A stretch of 64,000 bases of DNA from DASZVP01 sp035546935 (GCA_035546935.1 DASZVP010000002.1:186001-250000); one strand, 5' to 3'. Numbered from the stretch's first letter, positions 24,534-33,858 are shown. The notes: generated from the letters alone by a model not told the origin. Program-made: numbers and translations.

Positions 24534-25803
24534 ATTGATTGCCGCGGTCTTTGTAATTTTTAAACATACCGAAGCTGGCGCAGGCTGGTGAAAGAATCAC
24601 CACATCACCGGGCATGGCTGCCGCACGGGCGTTGGCAACAATTTCTGTCATGTTTGCGCCGCCCGGTTGAAAATCGTGAAAGCTGGCGCCCTCCAGCGCA
24701 GTCTGAATTCGTTGCGCCTGATCACCGATCAATAAAACCTTGCGGATACTGCTGGAGGCGACGGTTTTGGCTAGCTCGTCGTAGCTGGCGCCTTTATCGG
24801 AACCGCCCAAAATAACTACTTTAGGCTGAGCAAAGGCTTTGATGGCCACAGTTGCTGTCTCGGGCGTGGTGCCAAAGCTGTCATTATAGTATTTGACATT
24901 GTCCAGCTCGCGAACAAACTCCAGCCGGAAAGGCAGCCCGGCAAAACTGGTCAGCACTTCTTTGATGGCTTTGGTGTCCTGGGTGACTTGCCAAACGGCG
25001 GTAACGGCAGCACAGACGTTTTGCCAGTTGTGCTCGCCGAGCAGTTTTAGCTCGCTGGTTAGACAGATGGTTTTGCCGCCGATTTGGATAGCGCCGTCGA
25101 TAATAGAGGCGCCGGGCGGGGCAAAGTAGGGCACTTTTTGGCCGCTGCCGACATTGGCGATCTGGCGCGAAACATCATTATTGGCATAGAAAATGGCAGT
25201 ATCTTCAGGTGTTTGGCGCACAAACAATTGCGATTTGGCGGTGTAATACTCCTGAACATCGGTGTGCCAGTCGAGGTGTTCGGGTACGACCATCAAGCAA
25301 ACAGCGATGTGAGGTGATAGATGCAGGTCAATGAGCTGAAAACTGGATAGCTCCAAAACTACCCAATCGTCTGCCTTAATATCGGACAGCAAAGATAGAG
25401 CGGGCACGCCGATGTTGCCGGCCAGATGGACTTTTTTGCCGGCGGCTTCCAGCATACGAGCGATTAACGTCGAGGTGGTGCCTTTGCCTTTGGTGCCGGT
25501 GACGCCAATAATTTGACGGGTCGGGCTGACCCGCATAAATTCATTAATTTGAGTGGTGATTTTGCCAGTTACCTCCGGGTTTTTGTTCAAAATGCGGCGC
25601 GGTTGGAGGCCGGGGGTACGGACTATAAGATCGAAACGGTTGAGGTCATCGAGATAGTTTTCGCCTAAAACGCTTGGTACGCCGTTAGGCACAGCCAACA
25701 AGGGGTTTTGATCCAGGATTGTGATGTCGTGCTCGCCCTGCGCCAGGAAGTAATCATAGGAGGCGCGGCCTTCGACATCAAAACCAGCAATCGCAATTTT
25801 CAT
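24505..25803 (-). CDS. murD: UDP-N-acetylmuramoyl-L-alanine--D-glutamate ligase
   Basis: 432 aa. Mur-ligase ATP loop GVTGTKGKGTTS, followed by LELSSFQL, PEHLDWH and YYNDSFGTTPE, and C-terminal SPACASFGMFKNYKDRG, all MurD marks. Adds D-glutamate, the product of the adjacent murI, to UDP-MurNAc-L-Ala. CATAAT lies 6 nt before the ATG (leaderless). The convergent overlap with murI pairs supply and use of D-Glu. Confidence 0.94.
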   Translation of the reverse strand: MKIAIAGFDVEGRASYDYFLAQGEHDITILDQNPLLAVPNGVPSVLGENYLDDLNRFDLIVRTPGLQPRRILNKNPEVTGKITTQINEFMRVSPTRQIIGVTGTKGKGTTSTLIARMLEAAGKKVHLAGNIGVPALSLLSDIKADDWVVLELSSFQLIDLHLSPHIAVCLMVVPEHLDWHTDVQEYYTAKSQLFVRQTPEDTAIFYANNDVSRQIANVGSGQKVPYFAPPGASIIDGAIQIGGKTICLTSELKLLGEHNWQNVCAAVTAVWQVTQDTKAIKEVLTSFAGLPFRLEFVRELDNVKYYNDSFGTTPETATVAIKAFAQPKVVILGGSDKGASYDELAKTVASSSIRKVLLIGDQAQRIQTALEGASFHDFQPGGANMTEIVANARAAAMPGDVVILSPACASFGMFKNYKDRGNQFNQAVAALA

Positions 25804-25909
25804 CTTTTTATTATGGCACGGTAATAAATCTAAAAGCCACAGATTAAATTTTGATTAAATATGGCCCAATAATTTTGCATCGATTCTTTTGAAAGTACAT
25901 ACTTATGGC

Positions 25910-26272
25910 ATGGATACTGCTGCTTTCGAGGATCTCAAAGATTTTCTGGGACAAAAAATTGATAACTCTGGCCACACGCTGAAAATTGAGTTGCGCCGGG
26001 AAATCAAACAAAGCGCCCGGGAACTGGGCCAAGAGCTCCATGGGGAAATCAAACAAAGCGCCCGGGAACTGGGCCGAGAGCTACGCCGGGAAATCAAGCA
26101 AAGCGCTCAGGAACTGGGCCGAGAGCTACGCCGGGAAATCAAACAAAGCGCCCGGGAAATTATGGCCTATGTGGGCGAAGCACTGGACGTCAGCAACAAT
26201 GCTCATGGTAAACAGTTTGAAAAGCACGAACAGAGATTGCTCAAACTCGAAAAGCAAGCCGGGGCGCACTAG
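25910..26272 (+). CDS. Tandem-repeat coiled-coil protein (120 aa)
   Basis: After about 25 residues the chain consists of four roughly 15-residue repeats of REIKQSARELGREL type, also visible as near-identical repeats in the DNA (about 25990-26155). It continues as a charged helix ending KHEQRLLKLEKQAG. Predicted long amphipathic coiled coil; role unknown. The layout recalls the gene at 50570. CATACT ends 6 nt before this ATG (leaderless), which is why the longer upstream frame is not used. Confidence 0.7.
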   Translation: MDTAAFEDLKDFLGQKIDNSGHTLKIELRREIKQSARELGQELHGEIKQSARELGRELRREIKQSAQELGRELRREIKQSAREIMAYVGEALDVSNNAHGKQFEKHEQRLLKLEKQAGAH

Positions 26273-26273
26273 C

Positions 26274-26645
26274 CTACGCACTCAGCTGTTTTTTCACCAA
26301 CTCGGCAACCTGGCGCGGCGTCATGTCGGCTTTCAAAATTATGGCGCTAACACCGAGAGAACGAATCTCCGGCGGCACTTCCTCTTCGCCCATGTTGGTC
26401 AGCACAATCACCTTAATGTTTTTGCCCCACGTAGTTTTGCGCATGGCGGTCAGCATCTCGGCGCCACTCATTTCCGGCATCATAAGATCTAGCAGAATGA
26501 TATCCGGCTTCATGCTTTCGGCCAGGTTCAGTCCGACGCGGCCGTTGTCGGCCGTTTCCACCTTAAAGCCCTCGGCTTCAAACTTGAAGCGATACATCTG
26601 CGCAATGGCTTGGTCGTCTTCGACAATGGCGATTTTAGTAGCCAT
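26274..26645 (-). CDS. Single-domain response regulator
   Basis: 123 aa CheY-like receiver with no output domain. Acidic pocket EDD at 9-11, phospho-acceptor D53 in DIILLDLMMPEMSG, T in VLTNMG and K in LKADMTP. It would take phosphate from a histidine kinase and act by protein contact. The soluble kinase at 26716 is divergent and adjacent, so they likely form a pair. Confidence 0.9.
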   Translation of the reverse strand: MATKIAIVEDDQAIAQMYRFKFEAEGFKVETADNGRVGLNLAESMKPDIILLDLMMPEMSGAEMLTAMRKTTWGKNIKVIVLTNMGEEEVPPEIRSLGVSAIILKADMTPRQVAELVKKQLSA

Positions 26646-26715
26646 AAGTATTTTCAGTGTAACACTTTCCTTGCCAGCCCCTTTGTAAACCGGTTATGAT
26701 TAATGCAGAGGAGTG

Positions 26716-28077
26716 ATGGGCAAAGTCTTATTTTTCCAAGCCAAGGCCAAACAAAGGCGCAACCAGCAAACCGTGGCAAAAAGCTTAAACCAAGCAATTG
26801 CCAGCGAGGTCGTGTTGCCGGCTTTAATGCGGCGCAGCCTGGCCATCCTGGCTCGTAGCCTCGATGTCGAACAGGCGTTATTCGTCACATTTCATGACGA
26901 CCAGCTTTACAGGGTGGAAGCTCATGGCGGCGCCAAAGTTACGCAGCAGGAGCTGGCCACTCTGGCTCATTTTCACGAAGATTTAGTTCGGGTTGACGCT
27001 AAACGTAATGCTCACCTCAGCGGCTTATTGGCTCATTTGGGAATGAATGTTGCGGTACGTCTGCGTTTATCGGGTCAGACCCTAGGATTTGTTCTGTTAG
27101 GTCCTAGAAAGCGCGGGAATAAGTTCACGGCTGCCGATTTAGAATTGCTCGATATGGCAGCTCGTCAGTTAGCTCCAGCTGTGCGTCAATCGCTGACCTA
27201 CGAGCAGCTTTTGCTGGCCAATCTGGAGCTGCAAAAGCGTGTCGATGAAGCTAACCACAAACTCAGTCAGGCCAAGCAAAAGCTGCGCACTCTCGACGAG
27301 ACCAAAGATGACTTTATTAGTATGGCTTCGCATCAGCTGCGCACGCCGCTGACCAGCGTTAAGGGCTATCTGAGCCTCTTGCTGGAAGGTGATGCCGGCA
27401 AACTGACACCCACTCAAAGAGAGATGCTCGGACAGGCTTTCTTCAGCAGCCAGCGTATGGTTTACCTGATCGCTGACCTGCTGAACGTCTCACGGATCAA
27501 GACCGGGCGTTTTGTCATCGAATCTTCCCCTGTTAATTTGGCTGCCGTCGTTCAAGAAGAGGTGGAGCAGCTGCAGGAAACTGCCGCCGTCCGCCAGCTC
27601 AAATTAACTTATGATAAGCCGAAAGAGTTTCCCGATCTGATGCTGGACGAAACCAAGATCCGCCAGGTGATCATGAACTTTGTCGATAATGCCATCTACT
27701 ACACTCCGGCCGGCGGCCACATACAGATTGAATTAAGCCAAAACAGTTCCAGCGTGCAACTGGAAGTGATTGATAACGGTATCGGCGTGCCAAAGCCTGA
27801 ACAGCACCATCTGTTTACCAAATTCTATCGGGCTACCAATGCTCGTCAGGCCCGGCCTGACGGCACCGGGCTCGGCCTCTACATGGCTAAAAAAGTGGTT
27901 GCTGCGCAAGGCGGATCAGTTGTCATGCATAGCCAAGAAGGTGAGGGCAGCAGTTTTGGATTTATCTTAAGCAAGGCTAAGTTAGCGGTGCCGGCCAGTG
28001 CAGCAACCAAACCTGGTCGCGGCGCAAAAACCAAGCTCCAGCGCAAGGCAAAACCTCGACTTGCAAAATCTAAATAA
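26716..28077 (+). CDS. Soluble GAF-domain sensor histidine kinase
   Basis: 453 aa, no transmembrane helix. Residues about 38-165 resemble a GAF sensor; a coiled linker follows; HisKA with the H-box FISMASHQLRTPLTSVKGYL (His near 206); then the ATPase domain with N-box NFVDNAIYYT, DNGIGVP and GTGLGLYMAKK. The C-terminus is a basic Lys/Arg/Ala tail. It would sense a cytosolic signal and phosphorylate the neighbouring receiver protein. ATG 26716 and GTG 26713 are both possible after GAGG. Confidence 0.88.
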   Translation: MGKVLFFQAKAKQRRNQQTVAKSLNQAIASEVVLPALMRRSLAILARSLDVEQALFVTFHDDQLYRVEAHGGAKVTQQELATLAHFHEDLVRVDAKRNAHLSGLLAHLGMNVAVRLRLSGQTLGFVLLGPRKRGNKFTAADLELLDMAARQLAPAVRQSLTYEQLLLANLELQKRVDEANHKLSQAKQKLRTLDETKDDFISMASHQLRTPLTSVKGYLSLLLEGDAGKLTPTQREMLGQAFFSSQRMVYLIADLLNVSRIKTGRFVIESSPVNLAAVVQEEVEQLQETAAVRQLKLTYDKPKEFPDLMLDETKIRQVIMNFVDNAIYYTPAGGHIQIELSQNSSSVQLEVIDNGIGVPKPEQHHLFTKFYRATNARQARPDGTGLGLYMAKKVVAAQGGSVVMHSQEGEGSSFGFILSKAKLAVPASAATKPGRGAKTKLQRKAKPRLAKSK

Positions 28078-28092
28078 AGCTTGTGCTATGTA

Positions 28093-28121
28093 TTGACAAT
28101 AGCGGTTTGCTGTGATATTAT
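28093..28121 (+). promoter_or_regulatory. Strong promoter of PKD surface protein
   Basis: Perfect TTGACA, 17-nt spacer, TATTAT. A leader of about 155 nt follows, in which CATTCCA (about 28158) and TGGAATG (about 28201) can pair, ending with AGGGAGG before the start. Confidence 0.85.
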
Positions 28122-28282
28122 AACCGTAACTCTCGCTTTGGAGGCAGAGTGGTGGACCATTCCATTAGAGGGAAATTCGCTTGACGCGTATGTTCCTACG
28201 TGGAATGATCGAAGTAACGAAAAGCAAAAACCGGGTGGGCCCATCAACAGCAACGGTAATTATAGGGAGGCCTAGATTTGCT

Positions 28283-30577
28283 ATGAAGTTTTTATCAAAG
28301 ATTAAGCGACTTGTGCGTAAGCCAATTGTGGCTGCGACTGTAGCTGCCGCCACTTTTGGTGTAGCTGCCTGGTTGGTAACCCCAGCCCCGACTCACGCCG
28401 CCGACTGTGACAGCAATGCCGTCATTCGTTGTGGCGTTAATTCAATAAACGATGTCCAGAACGCCTACAGCGGTAGCGTTAAGCAGATTTATAACTGTAT
28501 GGGTATTTCCACCTCTGACATCAATAATATGAGCAAAGGCTTGGATTCAAATGGTACCGGCGTGGTTGAAGGTACGGTCAACACCCAGGGCCAGGTGATT
28601 GTTAACGGCGATGTTGTCGCGACCGGCGCTTTGACCGGCGGCCGCCAAAACATGCCGGGCAGCACCAATCGTACTGCCGATTGTGGCACCTCTTTCTACC
28701 AGCGTCCTCCAAGCGTCTCCTTCCAGCAAAGTTCTCTGTCAGCTTTGGTAGACATGAAGAATGGCGTTTTCCAGTTCGCCATCATTAACAGCTGTGGTAA
28801 CCCGGTTAAGGCTACCCCCAAGACCCCTGGCTACAAAGTCACTAAACTTGTCTCTATTAAGGGCAAGGGCGACTTCCAGAACAACGTTACCGTTAACTCC
28901 GGCGATCACGTCGAGTACAAGATCATTGTTGAGAGTAATGGCCAAGTTGCAGCCAAAAACATTACAGTTACTGACGACCTGCCTAAAGATATGAAAGAAG
29001 TTTCTGGCAGCATGCAGCGCATTGACCGTAACGGCAACAGCAGTCCAGCTAGCGACACCAATCTGTTTAATGGCGGCGCTACCATTGATTCTCTGCCAGT
29101 TGGCGATAAAGTTACATTTAAGTTCGAAGCTATTGCCGGCAACACCAGCACACCTACGTCCGCTCAATGTACTGAAGAGCACCTAGTCAACACGGCCAGC
29201 ATTAACTCTCCGGCCTTGCCTAAGGAAAGCAACAACGCCAGCGTTGACACCTTGTGTAAAGTTCAGGTCAGTCCTAATTTCAGCTGTGACAGCCTGACTG
29301 CCAACCCGGCCGGTGGCAACGCCTTCAACTTTACTGCCAACGCCACAGCTAACAATGGCGCCAAGATCACTGGCTACAAGTACAGCTTTGGTGACGGCCA
29401 GACGATTACTAACCAAAGTACCAGCAGCTCTAACAGCACGAGCCACACTTACGCTCCAGGTAACTACACCGCCAGCGTAACCGTTAACTTCGACGTCAAC
29501 GGTACTGCTAAGACTGCTACCAGCGCTAACTGTCAAAAACAGATTAGCCTCACGCCTGTTACCCCAGTCTTCACCTGCGACAGCCTGACTGCTACCCCGC
29601 TAAGCCGTACTCAGTACAGCTTTACCGCTAACGCCAGTGCCAGCAACGGCGCAACCATTACCGGTTACACCTACAACTTCGGTGACGGCCAAAGTGTTAC
29701 CAGCACCACTGCTGCAACCAGCAACACTGTTAGCCACAACTACGCTCCAGGTAACTACACCGCGACTGTAACTGCTAACTTTACTGTCAACGGCACTGCC
29801 AAGACCGCTACTAGCGCTGCCTGCCAGAAACCAATCACCGTTGGCCAGGCTCCCGCTGCTGAATGTACTGGTCTGACCGCTGTGGCTGCTGCCAACAACC
29901 CACTGACCTACACTGCTCAGGCTAACTACACTACCGCTAACGGCGCCACTCTGACTTCCGCCAGTCTTGATTGGGGTGACAACACTGTCACTGCCAGCAA
30001 CAACAGTGGTTCTGGTGTCGCCGGATGGGCTCCACACACCTACGCTAAAGCTGGTAACTACACCCTGACTGCTACCCTGAACTTCAGCAGCCCTGACACC
30101 ACCATTGCACCTTCCACCTGTAAGACTCAGGTCACCATCAACGGTCCTCAAGTAACTGTCGCTTGTAACGCCTTGACCTTTACTAAGGGCGACAACAACA
30201 GCTTGACCGTCACCTTGACCGGCCTGCAAACCAGCGTCAACCCAGCTGGCAGCGCCACCTTCACGAACGCTGACATCACTTGGGGCGACGGCACCAGCAA
30301 TAACGGTGTCGCCAACGTCAACGGTCTGGCTCACAAGTACGCAACTGCCGGTAATTACAGCATTACCGCTGTGGCCCACTTCAACGTCAATGGTACCGAC
30401 GTAAAACAGGGTGGCGCAGGTTGTGTTGTTCCGGTAAGCTTCACCGCGACTCCTCCGCCAACCCAACTGGTTAACACCGGTGCCGGTAGCGTGTTCGGTC
30501 TGTTCGCTGGTGTCAGCTTCCTGGGCAGCTTGATCTACCGCTTCTTCCTGGGCCGCCGCCTGGGCCAAGAAGTCTAA
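28283..30577 (+). CDS. Large PKD-repeat surface protein with LVNTG-type sorting tail
   Basis: 764 aa. Signal peptide to about residue 42 (PTHAAD). Then an N-terminal domain, a DUF11-like domain (KNITVTDDLPKDMKEVSGS), and four PKD/Ig-like repeats of about 90 residues that start FSCDSL, FTCDSL, ECTGL and VACNAL and contain YSFGDGQ-, DWGDN- and TWGDG-type motifs. The end, QLVNTGAGSVFGLF, leads into a hydrophobic helix and GRR, like a sortase or anchoring signal. Cys at each repeat start and end suggests a disulfide per repeat. Repeats 1 and 2 are close copies in DNA. Promoter strength and the heavy use of AAC/ACC/GGT codons point to a major surface protein. The MKFLSK start fits AGGGAGG. Confidence 0.85.
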   Translation: MKFLSKIKRLVRKPIVAATVAAATFGVAAWLVTPAPTHAADCDSNAVIRCGVNSINDVQNAYSGSVKQIYNCMGISTSDINNMSKGLDSNGTGVVEGTVNTQGQVIVNGDVVATGALTGGRQNMPGSTNRTADCGTSFYQRPPSVSFQQSSLSALVDMKNGVFQFAIINSCGNPVKATPKTPGYKVTKLVSIKGKGDFQNNVTVNSGDHVEYKIIVESNGQVAAKNITVTDDLPKDMKEVSGSMQRIDRNGNSSPASDTNLFNGGATIDSLPVGDKVTFKFEAIAGNTSTPTSAQCTEEHLVNTASINSPALPKESNNASVDTLCKVQVSPNFSCDSLTANPAGGNAFNFTANATANNGAKITGYKYSFGDGQTITNQSTSSSNSTSHTYAPGNYTASVTVNFDVNGTAKTATSANCQKQISLTPVTPVFTCDSLTATPLSRTQYSFTANASASNGATITGYTYNFGDGQSVTSTTAATSNTVSHNYAPGNYTATVTANFTVNGTAKTATSAACQKPITVGQAPAAECTGLTAVAAANNPLTYTAQANYTTANGATLTSASLDWGDNTVTASNNSGSGVAGWAPHTYAKAGNYTLTATLNFSSPDTTIAPSTCKTQVTINGPQVTVACNALTFTKGDNNSLTVTLTGLQTSVNPAGSATFTNADITWGDGTSNNGVANVNGLAHKYATAGNYSITAVAHFNVNGTDVKQGGAGCVVPVSFTATPPPTQLVNTGAGSVFGLFAGVSFLGSLIYRFFLGRRLGQEV

Positions 30578-30609
30578 GTTCGACCGTCCGGCCAAGGGTG
30601 GGCTGTGGA

Positions 30610-30647
30610 TAAGCGCTAGCGCAATTGTCAAAATTGTGCTACGCTTA
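30610..30647 (+). repeat. Long inverted repeat after surface-protein gene
   Basis: TAAGCG-c-TAGCGCAATT pairs with AATTGTGCTACGCTTA: a 16-bp stem with one bulge and a 5-nt loop, no U-run. Could protect the mRNA 3' end. Confidence 0.7.
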
Positions 30648-30701
30648 CCTCAGTTCCAAGAGCAATGACTGACCGCTCTAGAAACAAAAACTTGACACAT
30701 T

Positions 30702-30735
30702 AAACCCCCTATCCTCTGGGGTAGGGGGTTTTATA
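30702..30735 (+). terminator. Intrinsic terminator
   Basis: Stem AACCCCCTATCC/GGGTAGGGGGTT with a short loop (one T-G wobble), followed by TTAT. Likely ends the surface-protein transcript about 125 nt after its stop. Confidence 0.75.
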
Positions 30736-30848
30736 GTTCGCCTCTGTTGTGGTAACATTTAACAGTTCAAGTTTGAGTCTTCTGGCTCGTTTCGGGAAAT
30801 AGTTGGCTCAGCATAGCTGTGCTAACCGGGCTAGCAAAGCTAGCCCTT

Positions 30849-30877
30849 CTCGACAAAACGTGCCAATGGCACGTTTT
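30849..30877 (+). promoter_or_regulatory. CTCGACAAAA hairpin abutting tRNA-Glu
   Basis: CTCGACAAAA at 30849-30858; AAAACGTGCC (30855-30864) pairs perfectly with GGCACGTTTT (30868-30877) and the next base is tRNA G1. The same CTCGACAAAA-hairpin-TTTT layout precedes tmRNA. Confidence 0.75.
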
Positions 30878-30952
30878 GGCCCCTTCGTCTATCGGTTAGG
30901 ACATCGGGTTTTCATCCCGGCAAGAGGAGTTCGACTCTCCTAGGGGTCACCA
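30878..30952 (+). tRNA. tRNA-Glu(UUC)
   Basis: Acceptor GGCCCCT/AGGGGTC, anticodon stem TCGGG/CCCGG region with loop TTTTCAT (TTC), T-arm GGAGTTCGACTCTCC, encoded CCA. Confidence 0.95.
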
Positions 30953-31006
30953 TGAAAATAGCTCACCGTAAGGTGGGCTTTTTGCTTGATCTGCTATGAT
31001 TAGCCC

Positions 31007-31804
31007 ATGAACCTCAGTTTTGGTACCAACATGTTGCCCCGGATGAAGGTCCGGCGTCAGAAATTCGGGCTGGGTACGCTAATCACGATGCTAATTTTGG
31101 GCGCCGGCTTTATTGCCATCGGTGTATTAACTATCAAATCGAGTAAAATTGACCCCAGTTGGACAAAAATAAGCGGCACGATTGTTGGCTCCTCCACCAG
31201 TACTAGCGACGGCTCAACTACCTATGCTGCAGTAGTGCAGTACAAAGTGGAGGGTCAAGCGTACAAAGTTGCCAGCAGTACCAGCTCGTCGTCCTATCCG
31301 CACATTGGCGCGTCCAAACAAGTAGCTTACGATCCAGCCCACCCGGATCATGCCAAAGTAGTTGATAACTTCGTCTGGTTCTTGTACATATTCCCGGTCG
31401 TGGGACTCTTCATGCTGATTGGCGCGCCGCTTGGCTACATCAAGTCACTACGGCGCGGCAGCGACATCAATCATCTGGTGCACGATGGGCAAAAAATCGA
31501 GGGTGTCATCGTAGAGCTGAAGGGCGGAGTCGATAGCGGCACCACAAACAGCGGTGGCTATAAGATAGTTGTGGAAGCCACAGATCCCAGCGGGCAGGTT
31601 CAGAGCTACGTCAGCGATAGCTTAAGCGGCCTCGGCGGTTTGGCATTGATTGATTTCCAAAAACAGCCCGTACCAATCGATGTTTATGTTAACCGCGCCG
31701 ACCCCAAAGATTACTATGTCGATATCTCAGATATTCCAGGCCTGACACCCGAGCGCATTACAGAGCTTATCCAGTCGGCTAAAGACCGGTTGAATAAACA
31801 ATAG
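31007..31804 (+). CDS. DUF3592-type membrane protein
   Basis: 265 aa. A first helix near residues 25-45, an extracytoplasmic beta domain (ISGTIVGSSTSTSDGSTTYAA, VAYDPAHPDHAKVV) as in DUF3592, a second helix around 125-145, then a cytosolic beta domain (KIVVEATDPSGQ) and a short helical end. Function unknown. TATGAT ends 6 nt before the ATG with TGC before it (extended -10, leaderless). Followed by a terminator hairpin. Confidence 0.75.
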   Translation: MNLSFGTNMLPRMKVRRQKFGLGTLITMLILGAGFIAIGVLTIKSSKIDPSWTKISGTIVGSSTSTSDGSTTYAAVVQYKVEGQAYKVASSTSSSSYPHIGASKQVAYDPAHPDHAKVVDNFVWFLYIFPVVGLFMLIGAPLGYIKSLRRGSDINHLVHDGQKIEGVIVELKGGVDSGTTNSGGYKIVVEATDPSGQVQSYVSDSLSGLGGLALIDFQKQPVPIDVYVNRADPKDYYVDISDIPGLTPERITELIQSAKDRLNKQ

Positions 31805-31808
31805 ATAA

Positions 31809-31838
31809 ACCGCCCTCGTTAAGAGCGGTCTTTATATT
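31809..31838 (+). terminator. Terminator after DUF3592 gene
   Basis: ACCGC...GCGGT stem with inner CT/AG pairing, then TCTTTATATTT. Confidence 0.65.
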
Positions 31839-31852
31839 TGCCTGCGTCCTGT

Positions 31853-32386
31853 TTAGCTATTTAGGACGGCAGAAAATAGGTTGGCCAAGTCGTGGCGATA
31901 GGTTGCCAAATCTTGGCGGGTCTGCTTTTGAGCCTGTTCAAAGCTTTGGAGCGCATTGTGGTTCGTACTTGCAGCTGAGGTGTCGCCGCTGCAGTCCAGC
32001 TGTGGTGCGTTTAAGTTGTTGATGTCGTTAGTGGCAGCAGCCTGGTCGGCAGCAACTTGGCTGTTCAAAGTATCGTAATTGGCTACGGTGACGCCACTGT
32101 TACTGACGTAGTCTTGGATACCGCTGTAAAGGATATTTTGGCCGTTTAGACGTTTCTGATCGGCAGCTTTAATGGCGGCTGCCTGGCTGTTGAGTGAAGT
32201 CTGTTTTTGATCGCAATTCTGCTGGAATCGCTGCATTGACATCATGCGCGGCGATTCGCCAGATCCGTGGGCTGCAAATCCGTGGGCTGACGCGATCGCG
32301 GCCGGCGTGGCTATACTCAGCGCTAAAGTCGATCCGGCTAGGATCGCGGATCGTGTTTTGTTGATAGTCTTGGCGAATATTCTCAT
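31853..32386 (-). CDS. Secreted helical protein
   Basis: 177 aa. Signal peptide with AIASAHG cleavage region, then a helical Gln/Ala/Asn/Asp-rich chain with three Cys. Resembles in style the 48030-48755 product (secreted, helical, tandem Gln/Ala), but direct homology is not certain. AAGGAGG lies 5 nt before the ATG. Function unknown; probably a periplasmic or surface coiled-coil protein. Confidence 0.7.
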   Translation of the reverse strand: MRIFAKTINKTRSAILAGSTLALSIATPAAIASAHGFAAHGSGESPRMMSMQRFQQNCDQKQTSLNSQAAAIKAADQKRLNGQNILYSGIQDYVSNSGVTVANYDTLNSQVAADQAAATNDINNLNAPQLDCSGDTSAASTNHNALQSFEQAQKQTRQDLATYRHDLANLFSAVLNS

Positions 32387-32546
32387 ACTGCCTCCTTATC
32401 TCTGGCGCCGGTAAACCGGGCCTTAAAAAATAAAAGCCCCACCTGGAAGTAGGGTGCAGCATCAGTATCACAGCTTTTGACTACATAATCAGTTAGATAA
32501 GGTACTGCGCAGCATGCTAGAATAAACCTGAAGTAACGGATAAGAG

Positions 32547-33836
32547 GTGGGCTTGTTCACTAAACAGACAATTAAAGATGTACACCTGCACGGCAAAATG
32601 GTGCTGCTGCGGGCTGACTACAATGTGCCTGTTGAAAACGGCAAAATCACCGACGATTACCGCATTCAGCAATCGCTGCCAACCATTAACTATCTGTTAG
32701 ATAACGGCGCCACGGTTATTATTTGTTCGCACCTTGGCCGTCCCGAGGGTCCGGAAGACACACAGTTCAGCCTGTTCCCGGTGGCCAAGCGCTTGCAGCA
32801 ACTGCTCGATAAACCGGTAGAATTTGCCACCGACTGCGTCGGCGATCCGGCCCAAAAGGCGGCTGCGAGCCTTAAGCAGGGCAATGTCTTGCTGCTGGAA
32901 AACCTGCGTTTTCATCCTGAAGAAGAAGCTAATGACGACCATTTTGCAGTCCAACTGGCCAGCCTGGCCGATCTGTTTGTGCAAGATGGCTTTGGAGTGG
33001 TGCACCGGGCACATGCCAGCACCGTGGCGATCACGCATCACCTGCCGAGCGTAGCCGGCCTGCTGCTGGAAAAAGAAGTCGACACTATCACGCGCGTCAT
33101 GTCTGAACCGGAACGACCGCTGGTGGCTGTGGTCGGGGGCGCCAAAATCGCCGACAAAATTGAGGTTCTGCATCGTTTTATCGATATTGCTGATTTTGTA
33201 GCTGTCGGCGGGGCGATGGCTAACACATTCTTGGCGGCGCAGGGCATTGACGTCGGCGACAGCCTGTATGACAAAGCCGATCTGCCGGTGGCGCGCGACA
33301 TTATTCGCAAAGCCGCGGCTCAGGCCCGCACACGGCCGTTTATTTTTAGCATTCCTCACGACGGCGTGGTGGCCAGCAAAATTGACGCCAAAGTGCCGAC
33401 ACGCATTGTCGACTGGAGTGCTCACGTTATTGCCAACATTGAAAGCTATCCGCAGCGCGCGCCGGCCGCGGCCGCCAAAGTCTACGCTCACGAGCACATT
33501 TTGGACATTGGTCCGTTTTCGGCCTCGTACATTGTGGGCGCCATGCAATTTGCCAAGACCGTTGTCTGGAACGGTACTATGGGCGTGACGGAAACTGCCG
33601 GCCTGCAAGGGCCGGTCGGGCCATACGCTCACGGCACCGAGTTGCTGGTTGAAGGTATGCTCGGCGATTTTGGGCACAAACCGTTCACCGTTGTCGGCGG
33701 CGGCGACACCGTCGGTTATGTGGAATCTCGCAAGCTGGTCAACGCCTTTGGTCATGTCTCCACCGGTGGTGGTGCCAGCCTGGAGCTGATGAGCGGCCGC
33801 AAATTACCGGGCGTCGAAGCTCTGAAGGATAAATAA
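32547..33836 (+). CDS. pgk: Phosphoglycerate kinase
   Basis: 429 aa. LLRADYNVPVENG, HLGRPEG and the C-terminal VVGGGDTVGYVE are PGK marks. It makes ATP from 1,3-bisphosphoglycerate. Start: GTG 32547 is given; TTG 32553 after AGAGGTGG is an alternative that would give the more usual N-terminus. TAGAAT at about 32517 is a likely -10. Followed by tpiA 22 nt later. Confidence 0.92.
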   Translation: MGLFTKQTIKDVHLHGKMVLLRADYNVPVENGKITDDYRIQQSLPTINYLLDNGATVIICSHLGRPEGPEDTQFSLFPVAKRLQQLLDKPVEFATDCVGDPAQKAAASLKQGNVLLLENLRFHPEEEANDDHFAVQLASLADLFVQDGFGVVHRAHASTVAITHHLPSVAGLLLEKEVDTITRVMSEPERPLVAVVGGAKIADKIEVLHRFIDIADFVAVGGAMANTFLAAQGIDVGDSLYDKADLPVARDIIRKAAAQARTRPFIFSIPHDGVVASKIDAKVPTRIVDWSAHVIANIESYPQRAPAAAAKVYAHEHILDIGPFSASYIVGAMQFAKTVVWNGTMGVTETAGLQGPVGPYAHGTELLVEGMLGDFGHKPFTVVGGGDTVGYVESRKLVNAFGHVSTGGGASLELMSGRKLPGVEALKDK

Positions 33837-33858
33837 GGTACAATAAGCCATAAGCACT

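Larger units (their letters stand above)
30578..30877. other. 300-nt intergenic region with hairpins only
   Basis: No convincing gene. It holds the inverted repeat at 30610-30647, a terminator at 30702-30735, and two tight hairpins at 30828-30846 and 30855-30877 just before tRNA-Glu. Confidence 0.6.

Noticed and set aside
29600..30631. Long minus-strand open frame (343 codons) opposite the PKD protein
   Set aside because: It mirrors a low-complexity, codon-biased gene with strong promoter, signal peptide and domains on the plus strand; the antisense product is Val/Gly/Ser-rich with no motif and no start signals.
32697..33755. Long minus-strand open frame (352 codons) opposite pgk
   Set aside because: pgk is complete with diagnostic motifs; the antisense frame has no motif, promoter or ribosome site and is a codon-bias shadow.
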